DNA of 57,693 nucleotides from positions 1 through 57,693 of the forward strand of contig CAMLIL010000025.1 of assembly GCA_946480015.1 (NCBI GenBank), read 5' to 3'. Made by a program: the position numbers and the translations under genes. Below the pieces are notes generated by a model that ran no database searches, had not been told where the DNA came from, and saw only the letters and a list, made by a program, of their open reading frames with translations. This DNA is from an uncultured Oxalobacteraceae bacterium. Its GTDB lineage: Bacteria > Pseudomonadota > Gammaproteobacteria > Burkholderiales > Burkholderiaceae. Shown in pieces: positions 9,889-18,900 of this stretch (position 1 is its first letter; each line of letters starts with the position of its first letter).

Positions 9889-9980
9889 GGGATCCTCAGG
9901 GTATAGGCGCAGTAAAATAGGGGTATTGTCCGACCAAACCGGAAACGCCGTCGCAGCTCTCCAAGTGTGTTCGCGCCCCT

Positions 9981-10170
9981 CTGTCCTTGATACCTGAGAG
10001 ATAGCGGATGATGTTCCGCCTGCCCCTTCGGTGGGCCGCCGGCGTGTGCCGCGGCCGCTCTCCAGAGTTTGAGCCGGTGCGCTGTGCGCCGCCGACCCCT
10101 GACCGGTCCTTTTGCCTGAGAGTTTTTGGGTGATGCCCCTTCGGCGGCAGCGCCTGGCTGCCCTCTCCCG
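9981..10170 (-). promoter_or_regulatory. Tandem glycine riboswitch upstream of gcvTHP
   Basis: Two glycine aptamers are readable on the minus strand. The first runs from about 10170 to 10103 and contains GGGAGAGGGC, CCGAAGGGGC and CTCTCAGGCAAAAGGACC. The second runs from about 10063 to 9981 and contains GGAGAGCGGC, CACCGAAGGGGCAGG and CTCTCAGGTATCAAGGACAG. Spacing and order fit the classical two-aptamer arrangement, with no expression platform obvious beyond the linker to gcvT. The element normally activates gcv expression when glycine is abundant. Confidence 0.95.
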
Positions 10171-10183
10171 ATCAAGACTGTGG

Positions 10184-10213
10184 AGGATATGCCAAGCAAG
10201 GGCCGGCTGTCAA
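10184..10213 (-). promoter_or_regulatory. Sigma-70-type promoter of the gcv operon
   Basis: On the minus strand TTGACA (10213-10208) and TATCCT (10189-10184) are separated by 18 bases. Transcription would start near 10177, just upstream of the first glycine aptamer, which supports the assignment. Confidence 0.75.
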
Positions 10214-10312
10214 CCTCGGGGCCGGAGGGCGCGCACGAATGGGCAGCGGGGCGCCGCCAGCGCACCTTCGTATTTGCTAGAATGAAGTATCCCTGTTGCG
10301 AGCGACCAAGCC

Positions 10313-10873
10313 ATGAGCGAAGACCAAGCAAAACAAGAGAGCAACGCGTACTACACCCTGTCGGGCGACGTGAACAGCGACATGGTGCACCGGGTATTCG
10401 AAGCCGTCGGCTGCATGACGGAGCAGGGCATCGACACGGCCCACGTGCTGGTGCAATCGAACGGCGGCTACGTCAGCGATGGCCTGTGCCTGTATAACTT
10501 CCTGTCCAATTCACCGGTCAAGTTCGTGATGTACAACGCCGGCGCGGTGGCGTCGATCGCGGTGATCCTGTTCCTGGCCGGTTCGCGCCGCTATGCCAGC
10601 GAAACGGCGCGCTTCATGGTGCACAAGTCGCATGCCACCGCTTCGCCGGGCGCGCGTCCGGATGCGCTCAACATCATCGTCGAAGGCTTGCGGGCCGACG
10701 ATGCGCGCACCGAATCGATCCTGCGCAAGCATATCGAACTGACGCCGGAGCAGTGGGCCATTCACCAGTATTCGGATTTGCACCTGACCGCGCGCGATGC
10801 CAAGGTCGCGGGGATGATTACCGATGTCGGGGATTTTGCGCCGCCCAAAGGGGCTGTGCTGCGCAATATGTGA
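10313..10873 (+). CDS. ClpP-like serine protease family protein
   Basis: The 186-residue protein has a ClpP/crotonase-type fold pattern: LSGDVNSDMVHRVFEA at the start, VLVQSNGGYVSDGLCLYNFL, and the region around the catalytic serine in NAGAVASIAVILFLAG (S81). The histidine lies in FMVHKSHA (H104). The acidic third residue is not identified with certainty. It is distinct from housekeeping ClpP, and no Clp ATPase gene lies nearby, so it may act alone or with an ATPase elsewhere. It is transcribed divergently from the gcv operon. A TGCTAGAAT extended -10 element lies at 10275-10283, but no strong ribosome-binding site is evident. Confidence 0.75.
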   Translation: MSEDQAKQESNAYYTLSGDVNSDMVHRVFEAVGCMTEQGIDTAHVLVQSNGGYVSDGLCLYNFLSNSPVKFVMYNAGAVASIAVILFLAGSRRYASETARFMVHKSHATASPGARPDALNIIVEGLRADDARTESILRKHIELTPEQWAIHQYSDLHLTARDAKVAGMITDVGDFAPPKGAVLRNM

Positions 10874-10931
10874 GGTGCGGCGCAGTCCGGGGCGGCCACC
10901 TGGCCGGTGGCCAGTCCCGGAACGGTGCGCC

Positions 10932-11126
10932 TTAGCGCTTGCTGGTGGACTGCTTGTTGCCCGAACCGGCGCCGGATTGCTTCGATCCGCCTTTGGCGTC
11001 GTTCTTGTGACTTTGACGGCCAGCTTCGACGTGCTGCTCGTGGGTGCCTCCCTGGGTTCCGGTGGGACGGGAAGCGTTGCCTTGCGAGCCCGACTGCTGG
11101 TTGCCGCTTTTCTGCTTCGATGCCAT
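10932..11126 (-). CDS. Small hydrophilic Gly/Gln/Ser/Lys-rich protein
   Basis: The 64-residue product has no hydrophobic core and consists largely of Gly, Gln, Ser, Lys, Asn and His, with short repeated patterns such as KQSGAGSGNKQSTSKR and KSGNQQSGSQGN. The ATG at 11126 is preferred over an upstream ATG at 11213, because AAAGGGAATG precedes it and the upstream extension looks non-coding. The composition recalls small stress-induced KGG-type proteins, but no defining motif was found. It converges with the ClpP-like gene 58 bases away. Confidence 0.55.
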   Translation of the reverse strand: MASKQKSGNQQSGSQGNASRPTGTQGGTHEQHVEAGRQSHKNDAKGGSKQSGAGSGNKQSTSKR

Positions 11127-11294
11127 GTCATTCCCTTTCAATAGGTTGAGGTCATGTTTGCCGGCTGTGCAGAGCGAAAAGTTTCTCATGCCCGTTTCCG
11201 GTGACACAATCATGCGAGTCGCACAAGTGCAGCGCTATCAGACAATGGCGCTAGTGGCTGTAGGACGCAAGCCGACAGCCGGGTGAGCCCGGGA

Positions 11295-12167
11295 TTAAAA
11301 GGTTTGCCAGTTTATTTCTTCGCTGCTCAGGGAGTCGCGCGCCGCCGGCGTGACAGCGGCAATGCGTACCTGCTTGCGCCGCTCCCGCCCCGGACGGGCG
11401 ACGGGATGCCGGTTGATCGACACCAGGTGAATGCGCGGGCTGCCACCCGCATGGCCTTGCCCCAGGGAAAAACCTGCCATCAGGCGCGACAGTCTGCCGG
11501 TCTGGTCGCGCATGAAGGCGGTGGCCTCGGCCGAATGCTCGGCCAGGACCGCGTTTTCGTGGGCGCTCTGTTCCAGTGCCGCCATGGCTTGGGCAAGCTG
11601 CTCGATGGCGGCGCCCTGGTCCCCGCGTACGCCGGTGGCCAGCGCGCCGACGCACTGGACAGCCTGTTGCACGGCCACGGCATGGCGTTCGGCCCGGGCG
11701 GACAATTCCTTGCCGGCGCACGCCAGCGCCCCCGCGCCACCGGCAATCGCATCGGTGCCGTTGCGCGCGCGGGCGGTCACGCTCGCCAGTTGATCGTTCA
11801 TGTCTTGCAGTGAAGCCAGCAGCACCCCCGATGCGCCCGGACCCGCAGCGCCGATGCGGGTGGCCAGGTTGCCCGCGGCGATGCGCCGGGCGATGCCGGC
11901 CGCTTCGTGCAGCGGGCGCGCCAGCTCGGCCTTGAGCCAGAACGCCAGCAATACGGCCAGCGCGGCCTGGACCCCCACGCCGATCCAGACCAGCGCCTTG
12001 GTGTAAGCGGCAAGTTCGTCCAGCCGGGCGGCGGCCGGGCCGGCCGGCACCGTGACGGGCGCCAGTTTTTCCATCATCCAGAATGCCAAAGCGGCGCTCA
12101 GCGCCACCAGCAGCGCAAAACATATATATACCTTGAGGTTGGTGTCGAGCCGGCGGATCAAGGTCAT
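11295..12167 (-). CDS. Second chemoreceptor-like protein lacking the signalling tip
   Basis: The 290-residue product has membrane segments at about 13-32 and 58-78 with only about 25 residues outside, then HAMP (about 79-130, with the conserved proline P84). A shortened methyl-accepting region follows. Segment 187-236 (AIEQLAQAMAALEQSAHENA and, later, GRLSRLMAGFSLG) matches the last helix of oxalobacterial chemoreceptors. The central hairpin with the CheW/CheA-binding tip is missing. The frame is open throughout. The C-terminal 50 residues are basic and unassigned. AAGGAACC precedes the ATG. It is a monocistronic gene diverging from the DUF1631 gene. Confidence 0.7.
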   Translation of the reverse strand: MTLIRRLDTNLKVYICFALLVALSAALAFWMMEKLAPVTVPAGPAAARLDELAAYTKALVWIGVGVQAALAVLLAFWLKAELARPLHEAAGIARRIAAGNLATRIGAAGPGASGVLLASLQDMNDQLASVTARARNGTDAIAGGAGALACAGKELSARAERHAVAVQQAVQCVGALATGVRGDQGAAIEQLAQAMAALEQSAHENAVLAEHSAEATAFMRDQTGRLSRLMAGFSLGQGHAGGSPRIHLVSINRHPVARPGRERRKQVRIAAVTPAARDSLSSEEINWQTF

Positions 12168-12356
12168 GTTGGTTCCTTAGCAAGGCCCTCGCGGAAGGAG
12201 AGCGCTCTTGTTATGGTAGGGAAACGTGCCGCATGACCTTTGCGAAGCATCAAATTGGTCGCCAGCGTGCGCACAAGCTGTCGCGCGCGAGCCATGCGTG
12301 GAAGTGGTCAAAATGAACACTGATCGCAGAAAGTTGCGCATTTTGCGTAATCTCCT

Positions 12357-12372
12357 ATTGCCATACGGCAAT
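12357..12372. promoter_or_regulatory. Small palindrome in the divergent intergenic region
   Basis: ATTGCC and GGCAAT flank ATAC about 50 bases upstream of the DUF1631 gene, in AT-richer DNA between two divergent genes. It may be an operator. No clear -35/-10 pair was established. Confidence 0.25.
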
Positions 12373-12422
12373 AATGTGCCAGAATAGAGGTTGGGCAAGA
12401 ATCCACGGCACGACCTGCAACC

Positions 12423-15146
12423 ATGACATCCTCGGCGACCCCATTAGCGAGTGCGAAGAAAGCGATCATGTCGCAGCATGCGCAATTGGAAAGCCTGGTC
12501 GCGATCGCCACCAAGCATTTCAATGAGCAGATCATGAGCGTCGCCACCCGGCTGGTGGGCGCCATGCTGGACGTGAGCGAGGTTATCGATCCGCGCCAAG
12601 GCTATTTGCGCGTCAAATCGGGCAATCTGCTCAAGGAAAACCAGTACGCCTTCGTGCACCTGGCGACCACCGAATTCGAACTGACGCTGCGGCGCGAACT
12701 CGAGCAACTGGTGCCCTCGCTGAAAAAGGTGCGCGCGGAAGTGACCGAACTGTCGCTGGTGCCGTTCGAGGAGATGGACAACAAAGTCGCCTTCGACGCC
12801 ATCGCCCGGCCGTTCGAATTCAAATATGCCACCCAGATCGCCACGCTGAATGTACGCCTGGGTGTGCTGCTGGACCGCGAAATTCTGCGCATCCCGCAAA
12901 ATCCTTTCCGCCCGGACGTATTTTTGAGCGTGCTGAATCGGGCCTGGTGCGAATTCGAGCCGGAGCCGGATGCCCATGCATTGATTCAGGCGATGCTGCG
13001 TCCAGCGGTGCTGTTCGATTTCGCCCCGCTGTATGACGCGCTGTGCGATGCGCTGGTCAAGAAAGGCGCGCAGCCGGGATCGGTCGAAGCACTCAATATC
13101 CGCAAGACCGAAAGTGCGGCGGCGGCCAAGCAAGCCCGTTCCAAGCAAAAAGCCGACCTGGCGCGCCAGTTGCGGCAATTTCTTGACGATGAAAAGGATG
13201 AAAACGCCTTCGATGGCGGCATTCCGCTGATTCCCGATCTGCCGAACCTGTCCGCTTCCAGCGGCGGCTGGCGGCCCAGCGCCGCGCAAGGCTTCAATGT
13301 GGCCGCGCCGGCCGAGCCGGGTGATAACGCAGCTCATTCATCGGCCAGTTCCGGCCGCGGCGGACAGGGCCATGCGCAAGTGCCTTCGTCGACCGGCTTC
13401 GCCCCCGCAGGCGGACACCATGGGCAGGGCGGGGGCGCTCCCTCGGGCGGTTTCCCTCCGGTCAGCGGCCACGGCGGGCACGGTGCGGTGGCCACGGGCG
13501 GGCTCGCCGCGCAAGGCGCTCACGGCCAGATGAACCAGACCGGCGGATTCGCCAACGGGGCGCCGGGATACGGCGGTCATGGCGATGTGATGGCCGGTAA
13601 CGGTTCGAGTGCGCCGCTGTTGGACTTGCTCAAGCAGTTGCAGTCGCGCGTACCCGAATTGCTGGCGATGCCCGCCAACGGGAATCGCCAGAATACGGAG
13701 TCAGGCACCGGCGGCTACCACGGCGGCGGCCAGGGCAACGGCGGCGCTCAAAGCCAAGGCACCGGCGGGGGGCAAGGCAGCGCCCACGGTCATGGCGGCG
13801 CCAACCTGTACGGCGGCCAGCACCCAGGCGGCATGCATCAAGGCGGCCAGCATCAAGGCGGCGGCCAGCACCCAGGCGGCGGCAGCGCGGACGGCTTCGC
13901 CCCCGGCGCCAACATTTTTTACCTGCCGCGCCTGAAGGAAAGCATGCCCAAGGGCAGCTTGTCACGCGGCGACGAAAGTACCATCGACCTCCTGTCGAGA
14001 ATCTTCGATACGGTCTTCATCGACCCCAATATTCCGACCGAAATCCGCGAACTGATGCAGTTCCTGCAGATTCCGGTCCTGCGCGCTGCGCTTGCCGACA
14101 AGAACTTCTTCTTCGAGGAGGCCCATCCGGCCCGCCGCATGATCGACCTGATGTCGCGCATCGGCATGGAGCAGCGCAAGGCGCCGGACGATCCGCTGTT
14201 CCAGGCCATGCGCCGCAGCATCGACCGGGTCGGCCGTGAAGCCGACGAGAGCGGCCAGGTCTTTTCCGAAGCGCTGGCCGAGCTGGAACAGTCGGTCAAG
14301 GCCGACGACGAGGTCGCACAAAGCGCCATCGCCGCGCCCATCGCCGCTGCGCTCAAGCAGGAAAAAGTCACGGCCGCCACCCGGTCGGCCAAGAGTGCGG
14401 TGGCCGCGCGGATCGGCAGTGGCGAAGTGGTCGCGATGCTGGAAACTTTCCTGGAAAATCGCTGGACCTCCGTGTTGACTGTTGCCTATTCGGTCGAAGA
14501 CGACAAACCTGGCGCCGTCGGTAACGCCACCAAGACCATGGATGACCTGATCTGGAGCGTCAAGCCGAAGATCACCCGCGAAGAACGTAAAACCCTGATC
14601 AATAAGCTGCCCGGCCTGCTCGCCACGCTCAACCGCTGGCTGGATGTGATCAAGTGGCAGGATGCCGACCGCCTGCAGTTTTTCGCCGAACTGGCCGAGT
14701 GCCATGCCTCCATCGTGCGTGCGCCGCTGGACATTTCGCCCGAGCGCCAGCTCGAGATCGCCGTCGAGGTTGCCCAGCAGGACGCCTTGCGCCGGCTGGA
14801 AAAGGAACAGCTGGCGTCGGAGGCCGCCCCGGCAGTCGACATCGACGACGCCGCGTTGGCCATCGAAGCGTTGGAACGCAACCAGTGGCTGGAGTTCACC
14901 CAGTTGGATGGCAGTGTGCGCAAGGTCAAACTCGCCTGGATCAGCCCGCTTCGCACGCTCTTCATTTTCTCCACCGGCGCGCGCCAGGAAGCCTTCTCCG
15001 TGCCGGTCGAAAAGCTGCAGGCGGCGTTCCGCGAACACAAGGTGCGCGTGATGCGGGTCGACGGCTTGGTCGGCCGCGCCCTGTCCGAAGCGATGAAGGA
15101 AAAGGCCGGCAACGATCCTTCCGTGCTGAGCTCGGCAGCCGCATAA
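12423..15146 (+). CDS. DUF1631 family protein with Gly/His-rich insertion
   Basis: The 907-residue protein matches the DUF1631 family, whose molecular role I do not know. The N-terminal 280 residues are helical (LVAIATKHFNEQIMSVATRL). Residues about 300-500 form a low-complexity region dominated by Gly, His and Gln with many HGGHG and QHQGG-like units. The conserved helical domain resumes near LPRLKESMPKGSLSRGDE. A C-terminal domain (about 815-895, NQWLEFTQLDGSVRKVKLAW) looks PilZ-like, which would allow c-di-GMP binding, but the canonical RxxxR motif was not identified. No signal peptide is present, so a cytoplasmic location is inferred. Confidence 0.8.
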   Translation: MTSSATPLASAKKAIMSQHAQLESLVAIATKHFNEQIMSVATRLVGAMLDVSEVIDPRQGYLRVKSGNLLKENQYAFVHLATTEFELTLRRELEQLVPSLKKVRAEVTELSLVPFEEMDNKVAFDAIARPFEFKYATQIATLNVRLGVLLDREILRIPQNPFRPDVFLSVLNRAWCEFEPEPDAHALIQAMLRPAVLFDFAPLYDALCDALVKKGAQPGSVEALNIRKTESAAAAKQARSKQKADLARQLRQFLDDEKDENAFDGGIPLIPDLPNLSASSGGWRPSAAQGFNVAAPAEPGDNAAHSSASSGRGGQGHAQVPSSTGFAPAGGHHGQGGGAPSGGFPPVSGHGGHGAVATGGLAAQGAHGQMNQTGGFANGAPGYGGHGDVMAGNGSSAPLLDLLKQLQSRVPELLAMPANGNRQNTESGTGGYHGGGQGNGGAQSQGTGGGQGSAHGHGGANLYGGQHPGGMHQGGQHQGGGQHPGGGSADGFAPGANIFYLPRLKESMPKGSLSRGDESTIDLLSRIFDTVFIDPNIPTEIRELMQFLQIPVLRAALADKNFFFEEAHPARRMIDLMSRIGMEQRKAPDDPLFQAMRRSIDRVGREADESGQVFSEALAELEQSVKADDEVAQSAIAAPIAAALKQEKVTAATRSAKSAVAARIGSGEVVAMLETFLENRWTSVLTVAYSVEDDKPGAVGNATKTMDDLIWSVKPKITREERKTLINKLPGLLATLNRWLDVIKWQDADRLQFFAELAECHASIVRAPLDISPERQLEIAVEVAQQDALRRLEKEQLASEAAPAVDIDDAALAIEALERNQWLEFTQLDGSVRKVKLAWISPLRTLFIFSTGARQEAFSVPVEKLQAAFREHKVRVMRVDGLVGRALSEAMKEKAGNDPSVLSSAAA

Positions 15147-15206
15147 CGTATCATTCCCTCCGCGCGCAATCGGCCGCGCTGTTTTGAATCGACTTTTCCC
15201 TTCAGT

Positions 15207-15878
15207 ATGGTTTGGTGGCACTTTATTACCGCCCTTGGCGGACTCGGGATTACCGCGCCCATCGGCATAGCGATTGCCGCATGGCTGGGCGCGGCCCATT
15301 GCGCCCGGCGCGCACTCTACTGGTGCCTGGTGTTCGGCGTGGCGATGGCAATTGTCATTGCCAGTAAAATTGCCTTCATCGGATGGGGGATCGGCAGCCA
15401 GGCCTATGACTTCACCGGCTTCAGCGGGCACGCGGCGCGCGCCGGCGCGGTGTTCCCGGTTGCGGCTTATCTGCTGTGCCGCGAGATGCGCCTCGGCTGG
15501 CGCGTTATCCATGTCGCTCTTGCGGCGCTGCTGGCCGTGCTGGTGGCGATTTCGCGCGTCAAGGTGATGGCGCACAGCCCTGCCGAAGCGCTGCTGGGGC
15601 TGTTGCTTGGCCTGGGCACGGCGGCCGCCTTCATGGCCCTCACGCACTCGACCAGGCGGTTCACGCCCAATCCATGGCTGATCGGCCTGACGTTGCTGGT
15701 GCTGGTCGCCCAGCCGCGCGGCGAGCGCGTCGATACGCAGCAATGGATGACCGCCATCGCCTTGAATCTGTCGGGCCACGACCGCCCCTACAGCCGCTGG
15801 AGCTGGCAGCCGACGCGGCGCCCGTACCAGCCGCCATGCCCGACCCTGCAGCGCCGCTTCACTTACCTGTGCGTTTGA
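15207..15878 (+). CDS. PAP2-type membrane phosphatase
   Basis: The 223-residue integral membrane protein has about five hydrophobic segments and the PAP2 signature in two parts: FTGFSGHAARAG (PSGH-like) and SRVKVMAHSPAEALLG (SRxxxxxHxxxE/D, with Glu where Asp is usual). The first K-x6-RP motif is not obvious. Family members remove phosphate from lipid phosphates such as undecaprenyl pyrophosphate or phosphatidic acid. The C-terminal 40 residues are polar. It lies 60 bases after the DUF1631 gene and may be co-transcribed with it; a GC-rich hairpin separates it from smc. Confidence 0.75.
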   Translation: MVWWHFITALGGLGITAPIGIAIAAWLGAAHCARRALYWCLVFGVAMAIVIASKIAFIGWGIGSQAYDFTGFSGHAARAGAVFPVAAYLLCREMRLGWRVIHVALAALLAVLVAISRVKVMAHSPAEALLGLLLGLGTAAAFMALTHSTRRFTPNPWLIGLTLLVLVAQPRGERVDTQQWMTAIALNLSGHDRPYSRWSWQPTRRPYQPPCPTLQRRFTYLCV

Positions 15879-15882
15879 ACCG

Positions 15883-15901
15883 CCCGGCCAAACGGGCCGG
15901 G
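15883..15901 (+). terminator. GC-rich hairpin between the PAP2 gene and smc
   Basis: CCCGGCC (15883-15889) pairs with GGCCGGG (15895-15901) around a 5-base loop immediately after the PAP2 stop codon. No T-tract follows, so it is only terminator-like. Confidence 0.45.
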
Positions 15902-15978
15902 TGCATGGTACTCCTCGAAATCGCTGCAACAAATGGTATGATGGGGATCTTTCAAGATTCCCTCGCTGCTTCCGAAAC

Positions 15979-18900
15979 GTGCGTCTATCGTCCATCAAAT
16001 TGTCGGGATTTAAGTCTTTCGTCGATCCCACCAATTTCCAGGTGCCCGGCCAGTTGGTCGGCGTGGTCGGACCGAACGGCTGCGGCAAGTCGAACATCAT
16101 CGACGCGGTGCGCTGGGTGCTGGGCGAATCGAAGGCATCCGAGCTGCGCGGCGAATCCATGCAGGACGTCATTTTCAACGGCTCCACCCACCGCAAGCCG
16201 GCCGGGCGCGCCTCGGTCGAGCTGGTGTTCGACAATAACGACGGCAAGGCCGCCGGCCAGTGGGGCCAGTATGCCGAGATCGCCGTCAAACGCACACTCA
16301 CGCGCGACGGCACCTCGACCTACTACATCAACGGCCAGCCGGTGCGCCGGCGCGACATCCAGGACATCTTCCTCGGCACCGGCCTCGGCCCGCGCGCCTA
16401 CGCCATCATCGGCCAGGGCATGATTTCCCGGATCATCGAATCGCGCCCCGAGGAATTGCGCGTGTTCCTGGAAGAAGCCGCCGGCGTGTCCAAGTACAAG
16501 GAACGCCGCCGCGAGACCGAAAACCGCCTCAACGACACCCGTGAAAACCTGCTGCGCGTCGAAGACATTCTGCGCGAACTGAGCGCCAATCTGGAAAAGC
16601 TCGAAGCGCAGGCCGTCGTGGCCAACAAATTCCACGCGCTGCAGGCCGACCAGGAAGAAAAGCAGAAGCTGCTCTGGCTGCTGCGCAAGAAGGAAGCGCA
16701 GGCCGAGCAGACCCGCTACTTCCGCGACATGGAACAGGCCCAGACCGAGCTGGAAGGGCAGACGGCCAAACTGCGCCACGTCGAACTGGACCTGGAGCAC
16801 CTGCGCCAGGCCCACTTCGCCATCGGCGACCGCCTGCACCAGGCCCAGGGCCACCTGTACCAGACCAATTCCGAAATCGGCAGCCTGGAAGCGCAGATCA
16901 AGTTCGTGATCGAGTCGCGCACGCGCCTGCAAAGCCAGATCGCCACCTTGACCGCGCAGCGCAACCAGTGGTCCACCCAGCGCGAGGAATACCAGCAGCG
17001 CATCGAGGAGGCCGAGTTCCTGCTGGAGGAACTGGGCGGGCGCGTCGAACAGTCGCAGATGGCTGCCGAAGCGCAGGCTGAGCGTCTGCCGGACATGGAA
17101 GCGTCGTACCGCGCCGCCCAGAACCGCAGCGTCGAATCGCGCGCCAAGATCATGCAGGCGCAGCAGCAGATCGAACTGGCCTCGGCGCACCAGCGCAACG
17201 CCTCCAACATCCTCACCGGTCTGGCGACCCGGCGCGAGCGCCTGCAGCAGGAAAAGAGCGGCCTTAATCTGCCCGATAGCAGCCACCTGGCCAACCTGCG
17301 CCTGCAGCTGGAGGAAAAGCAGCAGGCGCTGGAAGAGCAGGCCATGATGCTGGAAGAAGCGGCCGAACAGCAGCAGCGTGTGGAAGAGGAACGCAGCGCG
17401 GCGCAGGCCCAGGTCAATGCCGAAACCGCCGCCAACGCCCAGCTCGAAGCGCGCCTGAACGCGCTCAGGCAGATGCAGGAACGGGTGCAAACGCAGGGCA
17501 AGGTGCAGCCCTGGCTGGCCAAGCACGAACTGGCCGGCCTGCCGCGCCTGTGGCAAAAAATCCAGATCGAGCAGGGCTGGGAAACCGCGATGGAAGCGGT
17601 GCTGCGCGAACGCACGGGCGCGCTGGAAATGTCGAACATCGAGTGGGCCAAGGCCTTCTTCGGCGACGCGCCGCCCGCCAAGCTGGCTGTGTACGCCCCG
17701 GCGGTCAACGCCGCGCCGGCCACCGAGGTGGCGGGCCTGAAGCCCTTCGCCAGCCTGCTCAAGCTGAACGAAGCCGGCATTCGCGGCGTGCTGCAGGACT
17801 GGCTGCACAATGTGTTCGCCGCCGACGATACCACCAGCGCCTTTGCCGAACGCGCGCGCTTGCCGGCCGGCGGCGCCTTCGTCACCCGCCAGGGCCACAT
17901 GGTGACGCAGTCGAGCGTGCGCTTTTACGCCGCCGACGCCGAACAGGACGGCATGCTGGCGCGCCAGCAGGAGATCGACAACCTCACCAAGCAGCTGCGC
18001 GCGCAAGCCATGCTGGCCGACGAAGCGCGCGCGCGCGCCGTGCGCGCCGAGGCCGCCGCGGCCGACCTGGCCCGGCGCCTGCAGGAGGCACGCCAGCGCA
18101 GCGCCGCGCTGACGCAATCGGTGCACGCGCTGCAGATCGACGTCGTCAAGCAGTCCGAGATTGAGGCGCGCTTCAACCAGCGCAGCACGCAGATCGCCGC
18201 CGACCTGGCCGAAATCGCCGCGCAGGAAGCCGAGCAGCAGCAGATCCGCGCCGAGTCGGAAGAGCAGTTCGAACAGCTCGACATGGCGCTGGCCGAACTG
18301 CAGGGCGCGCACGAAGACGGCCAGACCGATTTCCTCAACAAGGAACAGGCCCTGGCCGACGCGCGCGACAAACTGCGCGAACTCGAACGCGCCGCACAGG
18401 AAGCCCAGTTTGCCGAGAAATCGCAGCGCTCGCGCATCGAAGAACTCAAGCGCAATATCGCCACCGCCGCAGAGCAGGCCGGGCAGGTCGGCGAAAGCAT
18501 CGAACTGGGACGCCAGGAACTCGAAGCGCTGGAAAGCGGCGCCGCCAACGACGGCCTGCAGGAGCTGCTGGAGCGCCGCAGCGCGCAGGAGAAGGCGCTG
18601 TCGGACGCGCGCCATGAACTCGACCAGATCACCCAGCAGCTGCGCGCCGCCGAGGAAAGCCGCATGCAGGCCGAACGCAGCCTGCAGCCGCAGCGCGACA
18701 AGATCACCGAAATGCAGCTCAAGGAGCAGGCCGCGCGCCTGAACCAGGAGCAGTTCGACGAAGCGCTAAAGAGCACCGGCGCGGACGAAGCGGCGCTGAC
18801 GGAAAAGCTCCAGCCGGACATGAAGCCGTCCTACCTGCAGGGCGAAGTGACGCGCCTGACCAACGCCATCGCGGCGCTGGGCGCGGTCAACCTGGCCGCG

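Noticed and set aside
12177..12398. 73-codon minus-strand frame between the chemoreceptor-like and DUF1631 genes
   Set aside because: No ribosome-binding site and it covers the divergent promoter region; the product looks random.
13780..13890. CRISPR-like repeat units
   Set aside because: The repeats are in-frame coding for Gly/His/Gln within the DUF1631 protein and have no regular repeat-spacer structure.
15985..18615. 876-codon frame on the minus strand opposite smc
   Set aside because: Shadow of the SMC coiled coil, giving an artificial Leu/Phe-rich product.
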